Shown: piece after piece, positions 19,311-27,537 of the stretch
Position numbering within the stretch: position 1 is the first letter of the stretch
How the letters are laid out: each line of letters opens with the position of its first letter
Made by a program: the position numbers and the translations under genes
The notes under the pieces: generated by a model
The model's input: only the letters and a program-made list of their open reading frames with translations
Databases searched by the model: none
Told to the model about the DNA's origin: nothing
Source: Pseudidiomarina aestuarii
GTDB lineage: Bacteria; Pseudomonadota; Gammaproteobacteria; Enterobacterales; Alteromonadaceae
Assembly (NCBI GenBank): GCA_003030745.1
Contig: PYVG01000004.1
Span: 1-64,000 of the forward strand
Direction of reading: 5' to 3'
DNA length: 64,000 nucleotides

Positions 19311-19973
19311 ATGACAACAGCTGATTTCGAGCAAATTATCGAACTGGATGCGTTTAACACGCAGGCGATCGATTGCGAGCAATTGGCGAATCATGGCTAT
19401 GTGATTGTACCGAACTTTTTGGCCACCGAACATTGCCAAGCGTTGTTTGACCACGCTGTGGCACTCGACCCCAACGCATGGCAGCAAGCGGGCATTGGAC
19501 GTGCCGATCAGTACACCACCAATACGGCTGTTCGCCAAGATAAGATCCGCTGGTTGCAGCGTGACTATAAACCCGAAGCAAGCTATCTAGCATTCATGGA
19601 TGCGCTCCGATTACAGATCAATCGCGAGTTGTTTATGGGCTTGTTTGACTATGAGTGTCACCTCGCGCATTACCCACCGGGTGCCTTTTACCGAAAACAT
19701 CTCGATGCCTTTAAGGGTCGCAGCAATCGTATCTTGACCAGCGTGTTTTACTTGAACCCAGAGTGGCACCCCAATGACGGCGGTGAACTGGTGATGTATG
19801 ACGCCAACGGTGACGTATTAGAAATGGTTTTGCCTGAAGCTGGCAAACTGGTGCTCTTTCTCAGCGATGTGTTTGTTCATGAAGTTCTTCCCGGCCAGCG
19901 TGACCGCTTTAGTATTACCGGTTGGTATCGGCACAATGCCAGTATTGGCGGTGTCATTGACCCCACCCGCTAA
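19311..19973 (+). CDS. 2OG-Fe(II) oxygenase (prolyl 4-hydroxylase-like)
   Basis: 220-residue non-haem iron dioxygenase using 2-oxoglutarate. The double-stranded beta-helix region has the HxD...H triad: H-L-D in FYRKHLDAFKG and the distal His in VFVHEVLPG, with Arg in DRFSITGWYR for 2-oxoglutarate. LTSVFYLNPEW and GGELVMYD are typical of the bacterial P4H superfamily. The ATG at 19311 is used; the frame is open upstream into the mutM promoter region. The substrate is unknown. It ends before a bidirectional terminator. Confidence 0.87.
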   Translation: MTTADFEQIIELDAFNTQAIDCEQLANHGYVIVPNFLATEHCQALFDHAVALDPNAWQQAGIGRADQYTTNTAVRQDKIRWLQRDYKPEASYLAFMDALRLQINRELFMGLFDYECHLAHYPPGAFYRKHLDAFKGRSNRILTSVFYLNPEWHPNDGGELVMYDANGDVLEMVLPEAGKLVLFLSDVFVHEVLPGQRDRFSITGWYRHNASIGGVIDPTR

Positions 19974-19990
19974 GCTTTATCACTAGACAC

Positions 19991-20019
19991 AAAAAACCCG
20001 ACGCGAAGTCGGGTTTTTT
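19991..20019. terminator. Bidirectional Rho-independent terminator
   Basis: AAAAAACCCGAC-GCGAA-GTCGGGTTTTTT is a 12-bp perfect inverted repeat with T-runs on both strands. It serves the 2OG oxygenase on the + strand and rpmB-rpmG on the - strand. Confidence 0.95.
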
Positions 20020-20054
20020 ATCAAGCTCTTGCGGCAGGTCTGCCGAAGCAAAAA

Positions 20055-20210
20055 TTACTTAATTTTGGCTTCTTTGAAAATCACGTGCTTACGAACCACT
20101 GGATCGAATTTTTTGATTTCCATTTTTTCAGGCATAGTGCGCTTGTTCTTGTCGGTAGTGTAGAAGAAACCAGTACCGGCAGAAGAAACTAAACGAATCT
20201 TATCACGCAT
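20055..20210 (-). CDS. rpmG: 50S ribosomal protein bL33
   Basis: 51-residue ribosomal protein. The translation from the ATG at 20210 begins [20 protein letters not shown] and contains [20 protein letters not shown], the standard bL33 sequence. There are no zinc-binding Cys pairs, so it is the zinc-independent form. It lies 11 bp after rpmB and shares its promoter. Confidence 0.98.
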   Translation of the reverse strand: MRDKIRLVSSAGTGFFYTTDKNKRTMPEKMEIKKFDPVVRKHVIFKEAKIK

Positions 20211-20221
20211 GGTTTATCTCC

Positions 20222-20458
20222 TTACACTTTCTCGCCGCGTGCGCGCATTTCTGCAAGCACAGAGTCGATTCCGTTTTTATCAATGATACGCATTGCTTTA
20301 GTAGTAATGCGCAATTTTACCCAACGCTTTTCTGATTCAACCCAGAAGCGGTGAGATTGCAGGTTCGGCAGGAAACGACGCTTGGTCGCATTGTTCGCGT
20401 GCGAGCGGTTGTTACCCACTACCGGACGCTTTCCTGTAACTTGACATACTCGTGACAT
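20222..20458 (-). CDS. rpmB: 50S ribosomal protein bL28
   Basis: 78-residue large-subunit protein. [20 protein letters not shown] and the following [16 protein letters not shown] segment are diagnostic. It is the first gene of the rpmB-rpmG operon, driven by a strong promoter at 20533-20561. Confidence 0.98.
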   Translation of the reverse strand: MSRVCQVTGKRPVVGNNRSHANNATKRRFLPNLQSHRFWVESEKRWVKLRITTKAMRIIDKNGIDSVLAEMRARGEKV

Positions 20459-20532
20459 CGTTTTTTACTCCAAAATTTGCTTCAAGCTCGCCTGTCGCCC
20501 ATCGCGGCCTTGCCTTGAATCCGAGGGCGCAT

Positions 20533-20561
20533 TTTATACAGCAAATTAGCCCGGCAATCAA
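20533..20561 (-). promoter_or_regulatory. Sigma70 promoter of rpmB-rpmG
   Basis: On the minus strand, TTGATT (-35) and TATAAA (-10) are separated by exactly 17 bp, about 75 bp before the rpmB ATG. This near-consensus promoter fits a ribosomal protein operon. Confidence 0.75.
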
Positions 20562-20664
20562 GTGATCGCAGTGTTTTTTTGATCGTTTCTAGATCGTTCG
20601 ATCGTCCTCTCACGAATTTTTTTAACCTTTCTTGAGAGTGTCGCAACGAAGCCGCGCTACTCTA

Positions 20665-21348
20665 CTACAATAAGCCGCGTTCGGCAAATGAAACTGGCGA
20701 TCCTGAACCAATAACAAAGTGATCCAATAGCGCTACGTCGATTAAGCTCAAAGCCTTCTTGAGCCGCTCAGTCACGCGCTGATCCGCTTGGCTTGGTTCG
20801 GCTACTCCGGAGGGGTGATTATGCGCCAAAATGACAGCAGCTGCGTTGTGTTGCATCACCAATTTGATAATCTCTCGCGGATACACGGGCGCAGCGTTAA
20901 TGGTGCCATGAAATAGCTCAACGTACTTCAATAAGCGGTGCTGACTATCCAGCAGCAACACCACAAATACTTCTCGTTCCTGATGTCGTAGCTGAGCGGT
21001 TAAATAGTCCCGGACCATGGCAGGTTGTGTAAAACCATCATCGCGCTGCAATTGCCAACTGAGGTAGCGGCGCGACAATTCCATGATCACTTGTAACTGC
21101 ATCACTCGAGCAGGACCCACACCTGGTTGCTGCAGCAGATCTTCCGCGGATGCGGTGAGCAGTCCACCAATCCCCTTAAAGTGCTCTAATAATTCGCGGG
21201 CAAACTGCACCACATCACGTCCGCGCGTTCCGGTTCCTAATAGAATGGCTAAGAGTTCGGCATCGGTTAATGTTCCTACTCCCAATGCAGCCATGCGCTC
21301 ACGCGGACGTTCCTCGGCCGCCATATTCTTAATTGCTACCATCGTCAT
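20665..21348 (-). CDS. radC: RadC / MPN-JAMM domain protein
   Basis: 227-residue RadC family protein. An N-terminal helix-hairpin-helix-like part (PRERMAALGVGTLTDAELLAILLGTG) precedes a JAMM metal-binding domain with LAHNHPSGVAEPSQAD. The biochemical role is unsettled; the old DNA repair assignment is not secure. The ATG at 21348 is chosen for AAGGAG upstream. It is upstream of and divergent from coaBC as in E. coli, but a small lipoprotein gene lies between them. Confidence 0.93.
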   Translation of the reverse strand: MTMVAIKNMAAEERPRERMAALGVGTLTDAELLAILLGTGTRGRDVVQFARELLEHFKGIGGLLTASAEDLLQQPGVGPARVMQLQVIMELSRRYLSWQLQRDDGFTQPAMVRDYLTAQLRHQEREVFVVLLLDSQHRLLKYVELFHGTINAAPVYPREIIKLVMQHNAAAVILAHNHPSGVAEPSQADQRVTERLKKALSLIDVALLDHFVIGSGSPVSFAERGLL

Positions 21349-21387
21349 AAACCTACTCCTTGGTTTCGCTGAAAAAATGGCAGACAT

Positions 21388-21410
21388 AAAAAAGCCACCT
21401 GACGGTGGCT
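21388..21410 (-). terminator. Rho-independent terminator of the lipoprotein gene
   Basis: On the minus strand, AGCCACC-GTCA-GGTGGCT is followed by TTTTTT, 27 bp past the lipoprotein stop and upstream of radC. Confidence 0.9.
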
Positions 21411-21436
21411 CTTCGAGTTTCACTGCCGGAGTTAGT

Positions 21437-21706
21437 TTAATTCATTCCGACTGGACGTAGTGGACCGCGCTGGTTTCTTTGCAGTTCACGTTGAGCCGTT
21501 TCTTGCTCTTCTTTCATTTGCGCAGGTGTACGACACACGCGCTTCTTGAAGTTAGTTCCTACAGTTTGTTCATTTCGACAGATGTGAGTGACGACACCTT
21601 CGTCGTTCACAACACGAACATAACCACTGCCCATGTCTTCTTCTGTCGTTGATTGGCAACCTGCTAACAACAGGGCAGCAGCGGCTGCTAAAGCTATTTT
21701 ATACAT
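21437..21706 (-). CDS. Small outer-membrane-type lipoprotein
   Basis: 89-residue lipoprotein. MYKIALAAAAALLLAGCQS gives a signal peptide with lipobox LAGC. The mature part is short, with two further Cys in VTHICRNEQTVGTNFKKRVC and a Gln/Arg-rich end (QETAQRELQRNQRGPL). The function is unknown. The ATG at 21706 has GGAAG upstream. It has its own terminator downstream and a second terminator-like hairpin in its 5' leader, so it is a monocistronic unit with possible attenuation. Confidence 0.82.
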   Translation of the reverse strand: MYKIALAAAAALLLAGCQSTTEEDMGSGYVRVVNDEGVVTHICRNEQTVGTNFKKRVCRTPAQMKEEQETAQRELQRNQRGPLRPVGMN

Positions 21707-21725
21707 GACATCTTCCATTTGTTGC

Positions 21726-21750
21726 GTAAAAAGGTGGTTTTCTAACCACC
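21726..21750 (-). terminator. Terminator-like hairpin in the lipoprotein leader (possible attenuator)
   Basis: On the minus strand, GGTGGTT-AGAA-AACCACC is a perfect 7-bp stem followed by TTTTT, ending about 20 bp before the lipoprotein ATG. It looks like a full intrinsic terminator, but lies before rather than after a gene. Confidence 0.6.
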
Positions 21751-21867
21751 TCATCACCCTAACGCGTATAAATGTACGTTGCAAACACAGAAATGTAACA
21801 TTTCCTATATCGCCAATTTTCTGTTCCCGTGATAAGGTTAAGATCACGTAAAAGGTAAGGACTTACT

Positions 21868-23103
21868 ATGACCACAAGCCCCGAAATGCCGTTGTCTGGC
21901 CGCAGAATTCTGATTGGAATCAGTGGCGGGATTGCCGCTTATAAAATTCCAGAACTGGTGCGTCGCTTGAAAGATCTTGGTGCGGACGTGCGCGTGGTCA
22001 TGACTCAAGGTGGTAAAGCGTTTATAACACCGCTCACTCTGCAGGCGGTGTCGGGCAATCCAGTTCACGATGATTTGTTGGATCCGGCTGCAGAAGCAGC
22101 GATGGGTCACATTGAGCTAGCGAAATGGGCTGACTTGGTATTGATTGCACCTGCCAGCGCCAGCACGCTGGGGCGGCTAGCGCATGGTTTAGCGGATGAC
22201 CTGTTAAGTACGGTCTGTCTTGCAACGCCGGCTCCAATTGCCGTTGCTCCAGCAATGAATCAACAAATGTGGGCGGCACCAGCTGTCCAGGACAATATGA
22301 CGCTACTACGACGCCATGGAGTTCATATTATTGAGCCAGCAAGCGGAGCACAGGCTTGTGGCGACGTTGGCGCAGGCCGCATGCCTGAACCTGCAGAATT
22401 ACGTGAGGCGGTGGTCGCTCTGCTGCGCCCAAAGCCGCAAGTTCTCAGCGGTAAACACGTTGTCATAACCGCTGGGCCCACGCGCGAGGCGATAGACCCT
22501 GTTCGTTACATCAGTAATCACAGCTCAGGCAAAATGGGATTTGCGCTGGCTGCTGTCGCGCAGCAATTGGGAGCTACAGTCACCTTAGTTGCTGGTCCTT
22601 GTCAGCTCAGCACACCTCACGGTGTCGAACGGATTGATGTAATCAGTGCCGACGACATGCTGCAAGCTGTTGAAGCTGCAATTGATACAGCTGATATTTT
22701 TATCGGTTGTGCGGCGGTTGCGGATTACCGCCCACAGTCAGTCGGCTCGACCAAAATCAAGAAAAATGCAGAAAGTCTGGTGCTGGAGTTCACTCGCAAT
22801 CCAGATATTCTCGCCACCGTTGCCGCTCGTGACAATCCACCCTTTACTATTGGCTTTGCGGCAGAAACCAACGATGTATTGAACTACGCAGCCGGCAAAT
22901 TGACCCGCAAAAAGCTGAATTTAATTGCTGCCAATGACGTCAGCGATACGCAAATTGGTTTCAATAGCGATGACAACGCCATGACGTTGCTCTGGCATGA
23001 CAAAAATAATGAATTACAACAACAGGCGCTGGGACGGGATAGCAAATTGGCGATCGCCGAAGCAATCCTGACTCAAGCCGTACAAATCATTAGTGAACAG
23101 TGA
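21868..23103 (+). CDS. coaBC: Bifunctional phosphopantothenoylcysteine decarboxylase / phosphopantothenate-cysteine ligase
   Basis: Two consecutive steps of coenzyme A synthesis in one 411-residue protein. The N-terminal FMN-dependent CoaC domain (~8-185) shows ILIGISGGIAAYKIPEL, the catalytic His in AMGHIELAKWADL, and APAMNQQMW. The CoaB ligase domain (~195-400) shows ITAGPTREAIDPVRYISNHS, SGKMG and KIKKN. The last codons (SEQ and TGA stop) are formed by a dispersed heptamer repeat. The dut gene that usually follows is absent, and slmA comes next. Confidence 0.97.
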   Translation: MTTSPEMPLSGRRILIGISGGIAAYKIPELVRRLKDLGADVRVVMTQGGKAFITPLTLQAVSGNPVHDDLLDPAAEAAMGHIELAKWADLVLIAPASASTLGRLAHGLADDLLSTVCLATPAPIAVAPAMNQQMWAAPAVQDNMTLLRRHGVHIIEPASGAQACGDVGAGRMPEPAELREAVVALLRPKPQVLSGKHVVITAGPTREAIDPVRYISNHSSGKMGFALAAVAQQLGATVTLVAGPCQLSTPHGVERIDVISADDMLQAVEAAIDTADIFIGCAAVADYRPQSVGSTKIKKNAESLVLEFTRNPDILATVAARDNPPFTIGFAAETNDVLNYAAGKLTRKKLNLIAANDVSDTQIGFNSDDNAMTLLWHDKNNELQQQALGRDSKLAIAEAILTQAVQIISEQ

Positions 23104-23202
23104 ATGGTGAACAGTGAACGGAAAGATCAAAAGACTAAAACTAGACCGTTCTTTTTTAGTTTTGGGTTTTCCTGTTAACTGTTCACTATTTACCATCTTT
23201 CC
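23093..23202. repeat. Heptamer inverted repeat, copy 1
   Basis: The left arm reads GTGAACA GTGAATG GTGAACA GTGAACG. The right arm, on the complement, reads GTAAATA GTGAACA GTTAACA. About 45 bp of A/T-rich, partly self-complementary spacer lies between. The left arm overlaps the coaBC stop; the right arm ends in TTTACCATCTTTCC, shared with copy 3. It lies between coaBC and slmA. Confidence 0.9.
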
Positions 23203-23213
23203 GAGGATATTTG

Positions 23214-23795
23214 ATGACCAAGCCGAATAGAAAAGAACAGATACTTGCTACCCTAGCCGCTATGCTGGAAACCAGTCCCGGGCAGCGCATCACTACCGCG
23301 CGCTTGGCCGCCGAGTTAGGCGTATCAGAAGCTGCTTTATATCGTCACTTCCCTTCGAAGGCGCGGATGTTTGAGGGTCTCATCGAATTTACTGAGGACG
23401 CGGTCCTATCGCGCATCAATCAAGTGCTCGAAGTCGAGAAAGATACGCTCGTTCGCTGTCAGATGATGCTACGTGTGGTGCTCACTTTCGTCGAGCGTAA
23501 TCCTGGTATTACCCGCGTGCTCACTGGTGATGCATTGATGGGTGAACATGAGCGTCTGCGCAGCCGTGTCACTGGTATCTTTGACAAAATTGAAGCGAAT
23601 CTAAAGCAAGCAATTCGCGAGCGCCGCTTGCGAGAGAATGTGCGAACTCGACTCGATGAAGGCATTCTAGCGAACTTGCTGATGGCGTATGCGGATGGGA
23701 AAATTTCGCAGTTCGTTCGATCGGAGTTTAAACGTGCACCGACCGAGCATTTTGATGAGCAATGGGAAACGATGGCGCAGCAACTGCTGAGCTAA
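23214..23795 (+). CDS. slmA: Nucleoid occlusion factor SlmA
   Basis: TetR-family DNA-binding protein that blocks Z-ring formation over the nucleoid. 193 residues (E. coli 198). The N-terminal HTH is [35 protein letters not shown], and [21 protein letters not shown] is characteristic of SlmA. The ATG at 23214 follows GAGGAT. Its position after coaBC supports the identity. Confidence 0.96.
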   Translation: MTKPNRKEQILATLAAMLETSPGQRITTARLAAELGVSEAALYRHFPSKARMFEGLIEFTEDAVLSRINQVLEVEKDTLVRCQMMLRVVLTFVERNPGITRVLTGDALMGEHERLRSRVTGIFDKIEANLKQAIRERRLRENVRTRLDEGILANLLMAYADGKISQFVRSEFKRAPTEHFDEQWETMAQQLLS

Positions 23796-23807
23796 TTGCG
23801 CTCTCTT

Positions 23808-23841
23808 AAAATGCCCGCGCGGCTATTCGGACGTGCGGGCA
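23808..23841 (-). terminator. Terminator of gpsA with the stop codon in the loop
   Basis: The stem TGCCCGC / GCGGGCA, extended by CG/CG past one mismatch, has a 10-nt loop containing the gpsA TAG. On the minus strand it is followed by TTTT. It also lies 16 bp after the slmA stop on the other strand. Confidence 0.75.
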
Positions 23842-24842
23842 CGACTCAACAGATTGATTGCAGCTTGTTGTGGCGAGGTGTCACCGTAAAGCACTTCGTA
23901 AAGTTGCTCACAAATCGGCATTTCGACACCGTGACGACGAGCCAACGCAACCACTTCACGCGTATTACGATAGCCTTCTACCGCTTGACCAATTTCTGCC
24001 ATAGCATCTTCAACCGACTTACCCTGCCCTAACGCAAGCCCAAGTCGGCGATTTCGCGATTGGTTATCTGTGCAAGTCAGGATGAGATCGCCCAAACCAG
24101 CCATTCCAGTGAAGGTTTCTGGGCGTGCACCAAGCTTCAAGCCCAGTCGTGTCAGCTCGGCCAGTCCACGAGTAATGAGAGCAGTACGGGCGTTGGCACC
24201 AAAGCCAATGCCATCAGCCATACCGGCGCCAATGGCGATAACATTCTTCACCGCACCACCGAGCTGCACACCAATGAAGTCATCGTTGGTGTAGACCCGG
24301 AAGCTCTTGTCGCAGTGCAGTAACTCTGAGAGTTCTTCAACGAAAGCGGGTTCTGTCGATGACATCGAAATAGCCGTGGGCAAGCCCTTCGCCATTTCCA
24401 TTGCAAACGTTGGACCGGACAACACCGCGAGGGTGTGATCACTACCGAGAATTTCTTCGGCAACTTCAAATAACAGTCGACCGGTTTCCGGTTCGAGACC
24501 TTTGGTTGCCCACGCAATACGGGCATCTGCACGCATCAGTGGCTTAATATCATGCAGTAGCTGGGCAAAGCCGTTACTCGGCACAACCACCACAATATTG
24601 CGAGCGTTTTTAACCGCAGCCGCTAGGTCATCGGTGAGTGTGAGTGAATCTGGCAAGCGAACACCCGGCAGATAGCGAGGGTTCTCGCGCCGGTGTTGCA
24701 TAGTGGCGATTTGTTTACTGTCACGACCCCATAAACACGTGGGGGTACCCTTGCGCGAAAAACAAAGTGCTAGGGCAGTTCCGTAGGAACCGGCACCTAG
24801 CACTGTTACTTGCGAGTGGGCACACGAACTATGGTTACTCAA
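23823..24842 (-). CDS. gpsA: Glycerol-3-phosphate dehydrogenase [NAD(P)+]
   Basis: Makes sn-glycerol-3-phosphate from dihydroxyacetone phosphate for phospholipids. 339 residues with an N-terminal Rossmann motif [14 protein letters not shown], then [18 protein letters not shown], the catalytic Lys in [15 protein letters not shown], and [13 protein letters not shown]. The start appears to be TTG at 24842: AGGAA lies six bases upstream and no other start codon occurs before the conserved Rossmann strand. It lies downstream of secB as in E. coli. Confidence 0.97.
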   Translation of the reverse strand: MSNHSSCAHSQVTVLGAGSYGTALALCFSRKGTPTCLWGRDSKQIATMQHRRENPRYLPGVRLPDSLTLTDDLAAAVKNARNIVVVVPSNGFAQLLHDIKPLMRADARIAWATKGLEPETGRLLFEVAEEILGSDHTLAVLSGPTFAMEMAKGLPTAISMSSTEPAFVEELSELLHCDKSFRVYTNDDFIGVQLGGAVKNVIAIGAGMADGIGFGANARTALITRGLAELTRLGLKLGARPETFTGMAGLGDLILTCTDNQSRNRRLGLALGQGKSVEDAMAEIGQAVEGYRNTREVVALARRHGVEMPICEQLYEVLYGDTSPQQAAINLLSRARTSE

Positions 24843-24871
24843 GAAGAGTTCCTAGTTTCTGTATCGTCGAC

Positions 24872-25369
24872 TTACGCGTCAGCTTGCGCTTCGGCTTGCT
24901 GTTGACGCTGTTGCAAATGTTGTGCGAACACTGCGTCAAAGTTTACCGGAGCCAAGTTCAATTGCGGGAATGAAGCACGGCTTACCATGCTTGCTAAAAC
25001 TTCACGCGCATATGGGAACAAGATGTTCGGGCAGAATGCACCAACTAAGTGTGCACGTTGTGCTTCTTCAATTGAATCAGCAATAGTGAAGATACCGGCT
25101 TGGTGAACTTCAGCCAAGAAAGCAACGTCGCCACCTACTTTGTTCGTCGCGGTAATTTTCAAAACGACTTCATAGGTGTTGTCTTCAACTTTGGTGTTCT
25201 TGACGTTTAAGTCGAGGCTCAACTCTGGCTGCCATTCTTTACGGAAAATAGCAGGCGTGTTTGGCGCTTCAAATGAAACATCTTTCACGTAAATGCGTTG
25301 AATTGCGAATTGTTGTTGCGCTTGCGCTTGGTCTTGTGCCGCGCCGTTTACTTGCTGCTCGTCAGCCAT
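24872..25369 (-). CDS. secB: Protein-export chaperone SecB
   Basis: Cytoplasmic chaperone that keeps preproteins unfolded for SecA. 165 residues. [19 protein letters not shown], the acidic SecA-binding region, and [35 protein letters not shown] are diagnostic. The N- and C-termini are Gln/Ala rich. It sits between the rhodanese gene and gpsA; grxC, which lies here in E. coli, is missing. Confidence 0.97.
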   Translation of the reverse strand: MADEQQVNGAAQDQAQAQQQFAIQRIYVKDVSFEAPNTPAIFRKEWQPELSLDLNVKNTKVEDNTYEVVLKITATNKVGGDVAFLAEVHQAGIFTIADSIEEAQRAHLVGAFCPNILFPYAREVLASMVSRASFPQLNLAPVNFDAVFAQHLQQRQQQAEAQADA

Positions 25370-25394
25370 GTCATTACTTCCTATTAAATTGAGG

Positions 25395-25823
25395 TTATTT
25401 CTTAATCAGCGGAAAACTAGCGGCTTGCCAGCTTGAGATCCCACCTTGGAGTACGGCAACCTTCTCAAACCCAGCTTTACTGAGGTTGCTGGCGACGCCT
25501 TTTGCGGTCATCCCTGTTGCACATACCAACACGATGGGGGCAGATTTGTATTTCTCAAGTGAACCTAACTCATTTTTCCGAATTCGTTCAGCAGTAAGGT
25601 GCACCGCATCTGCAATATGGCCCTTGCGATAATCATCCATAGAACGAATATCTACAAATACACCGTCGTTGCGGTTCACGAGTAACGTCGCTTGCTGAGC
25701 CGTCAATTGCTGAATATTTGACGTGGCAGCTTGCACCGAAGTTACAATAATGGCGATCAATAACACCACCCAGAGCGTACTCATAATGGGGTGATTTGCA
25801 GCGAAAGCCAGAATGTCTTCCAT
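25395..25823 (-). CDS. Membrane-anchored rhodanese-like protein (YibN type)
   Basis: 142 residues: an N-terminal membrane helix (~13-32, [17 protein letters not shown]) and a rhodanese domain with [22 protein letters not shown] and the active-site Cys in [13 protein letters not shown]. It is predicted to transfer sulfane sulfur or act as a membrane factor. The position upstream of secB-gpsA and divergent from gpmI matches E. coli yibN. Confidence 0.92.
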   Translation of the reverse strand: MEDILAFAANHPIMSTLWVVLLIAIIVTSVQAATSNIQQLTAQQATLLVNRNDGVFVDIRSMDDYRKGHIADAVHLTAERIRKNELGSLEKYKSAPIVLVCATGMTAKGVASNLSKAGFEKVAVLQGGISSWQAASFPLIKK

Positions 25824-25930
25824 ACGACGTTATCTCCTACTAAAAAATCAAGCCACAGAGTATACCTACTGAAATGGCAGTTGCCAGTAAAATTTGCCCC
25901 ATTTTTGCGGCTATTCGTAGCTTTCAATGG

Positions 25931-25954
25931 ATGCGATTTAGAGCAAAATCGCAT
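25931..25954. promoter_or_regulatory. Perfect 9-bp inverted repeat upstream of gpmI
   Basis: ATGCGATTT and AAATCGCAT are separated by 6 bp, 48 bp before the gpmI start and directly before a TAAAAT -10-like element (954-959 of this kilobase). The geometry fits an operator for a dimeric regulator over the gpmI promoter. The binding protein is unknown. Confidence 0.4.
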
Positions 25955-26001
25955 AAAATAGCTGCAACATTCTGAAATTACTAGAAACCGTCGAGGCAGT
26001 T

Positions 26002-27537
26002 ATGACTCAAGCGAAAGCGCCACTCGCCCTGCTCATTTTAGATGGCTGGGGATATCGCGAAGAAACCCAAGACAACGCCATTGCGGCGGCGCGTACGCCG
26101 AACATGGATAAGCTGTGGGCCGAGCGCCCGCACACGCTAGTGGACGGCTCAGGTATGGCGGTGGGTTTACCCGACGGACAAATGGGCAACTCAGAAGTTG
26201 GCCACGTCAATTTAGGCGCAGGTCGTATTGTCTATCAAGACTTCACGCGCATCAGTAAAGCTATTCAAGACGGTGAGTTCTCGAACAATGCTGTCTTCCT
26301 CGATGCGTTAGCTGCTGCCAAACAAGCGGGCGGCGCCGTACATATTATGGGGCTGTTGTCGCCAGGTGGCGTGCATAGCCACGAAGAACATTTGCTGGCG
26401 ATGGTTGAATTAGCCGCCCAGCAAGGTGCTAGCAAGATTTATGTTCATGCATTTTTAGACGGTCGGGATACGCCGCCGCGCTCCGCACGAGCGAGTATTG
26501 AGCGCTTTGAGCGTCGCTTCGCGGAGCTCGGTGTCGGCCGTTTCGCGAGTTTGTGTGGTCGCTATTTTGCGATGGACCGTGATAAGCGTTGGGACCGTGT
26601 CGAGCAGGCTTGGCAACTACTCGTGGACGGCCATGGCGCGTTCCATGCTGAGACCGCAGTAGACGCATTGGCTGACGCCTATGAGCGCGATGAGAACGAC
26701 GAATTTGTAAAACCAACCGTGATTGGTGATGCCGCTCCTATGCAAGACGGCGATGCGGTGTTCTTCATGAACTTCCGTGCCGATCGTGCGCGTGAACTGT
26801 CTCACGCCTTCCTCGATAGTGATTTCGACGGTTTTACTCGCTCAAAGCAGCCGAAACTGAGCTCATATGTTATGTTGACCGAGTATTCCAAAGACCTCCA
26901 GGGGCCGATTGCCTACCCGCCAGAACCACTCAATAACGTGCTTGGTGATTGGCTAGCGCAGCACAACAAGACCCAACTCCGCATTTCGGAAACCGAGAAG
27001 TATGCGCATGTCACTTTCTTTTTCAGCGGTGGCCGGGAAGAGGAATTCGACGGCGAGAAGCGGGTGTTGATTCCATCACCTAATGTTGCGACCTACGATT
27101 TGCAACCAGAAATGAGCTCCGAACAACTCACCGATGCACTGGTTGATGCGATTCATGGCGGCGAGTTTGACGTGATTGTCTGCAATTATCCAAACGGCGA
27201 CATGGTTGGCCATACGGGTAATTTCGATGCGGCGGTGAAAGCTATCGAGGCAGTAGATACCAGCATCGGTCGTGTCGTTGCGGCCCTGCAGGAAGTTGGT
27301 GGTGAGTGTTTAATTACCGCAGACCATGGTAACGCGGAACAAATGCATGACCATGACACGGGTCAGTCACATACCGCCCACACCAGCGAATTGGTGCCAT
27401 TTATTTACGTCGGGCGCGATGCTACCCCGCGTGATGGTGCGCGCTTGTCGGATGTTGCCCCCACCATGCTGCATTTGTTGGGGCTACCGCAACCAGCCGA
27501 AATGACTGGCACGCCGATCATGACGTTGAAACGCTAA
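26002..27537 (+). CDS. gpmI: 2,3-bisphosphoglycerate-independent phosphoglycerate mutase
   Basis: Interconverts 3- and 2-phosphoglycerate in glycolysis and gluconeogenesis using two Mn ions. 511 residues (typical ~510). The alkaline-phosphatase fold is shown by [11 protein letters not shown], the nucleophile Ser64 in [29 protein letters not shown], and metal ligands in [11 protein letters not shown] and GQSHTAHT. Its stop overlaps the envC start (TAATG). The gpmI-envC-yibQ order equals that of E. coli. Confidence 0.98.
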   Translation: MTQAKAPLALLILDGWGYREETQDNAIAAARTPNMDKLWAERPHTLVDGSGMAVGLPDGQMGNSEVGHVNLGAGRIVYQDFTRISKAIQDGEFSNNAVFLDALAAAKQAGGAVHIMGLLSPGGVHSHEEHLLAMVELAAQQGASKIYVHAFLDGRDTPPRSARASIERFERRFAELGVGRFASLCGRYFAMDRDKRWDRVEQAWQLLVDGHGAFHAETAVDALADAYERDENDEFVKPTVIGDAAPMQDGDAVFFMNFRADRARELSHAFLDSDFDGFTRSKQPKLSSYVMLTEYSKDLQGPIAYPPEPLNNVLGDWLAQHNKTQLRISETEKYAHVTFFFSGGREEEFDGEKRVLIPSPNVATYDLQPEMSSEQLTDALVDAIHGGEFDVIVCNYPNGDMVGHTGNFDAAVKAIEAVDTSIGRVVAALQEVGGECLITADHGNAEQMHDHDTGQSHTAHTSELVPFIYVGRDATPRDGARLSDVAPTMLHLLGLPQPAEMTGTPIMTLKR

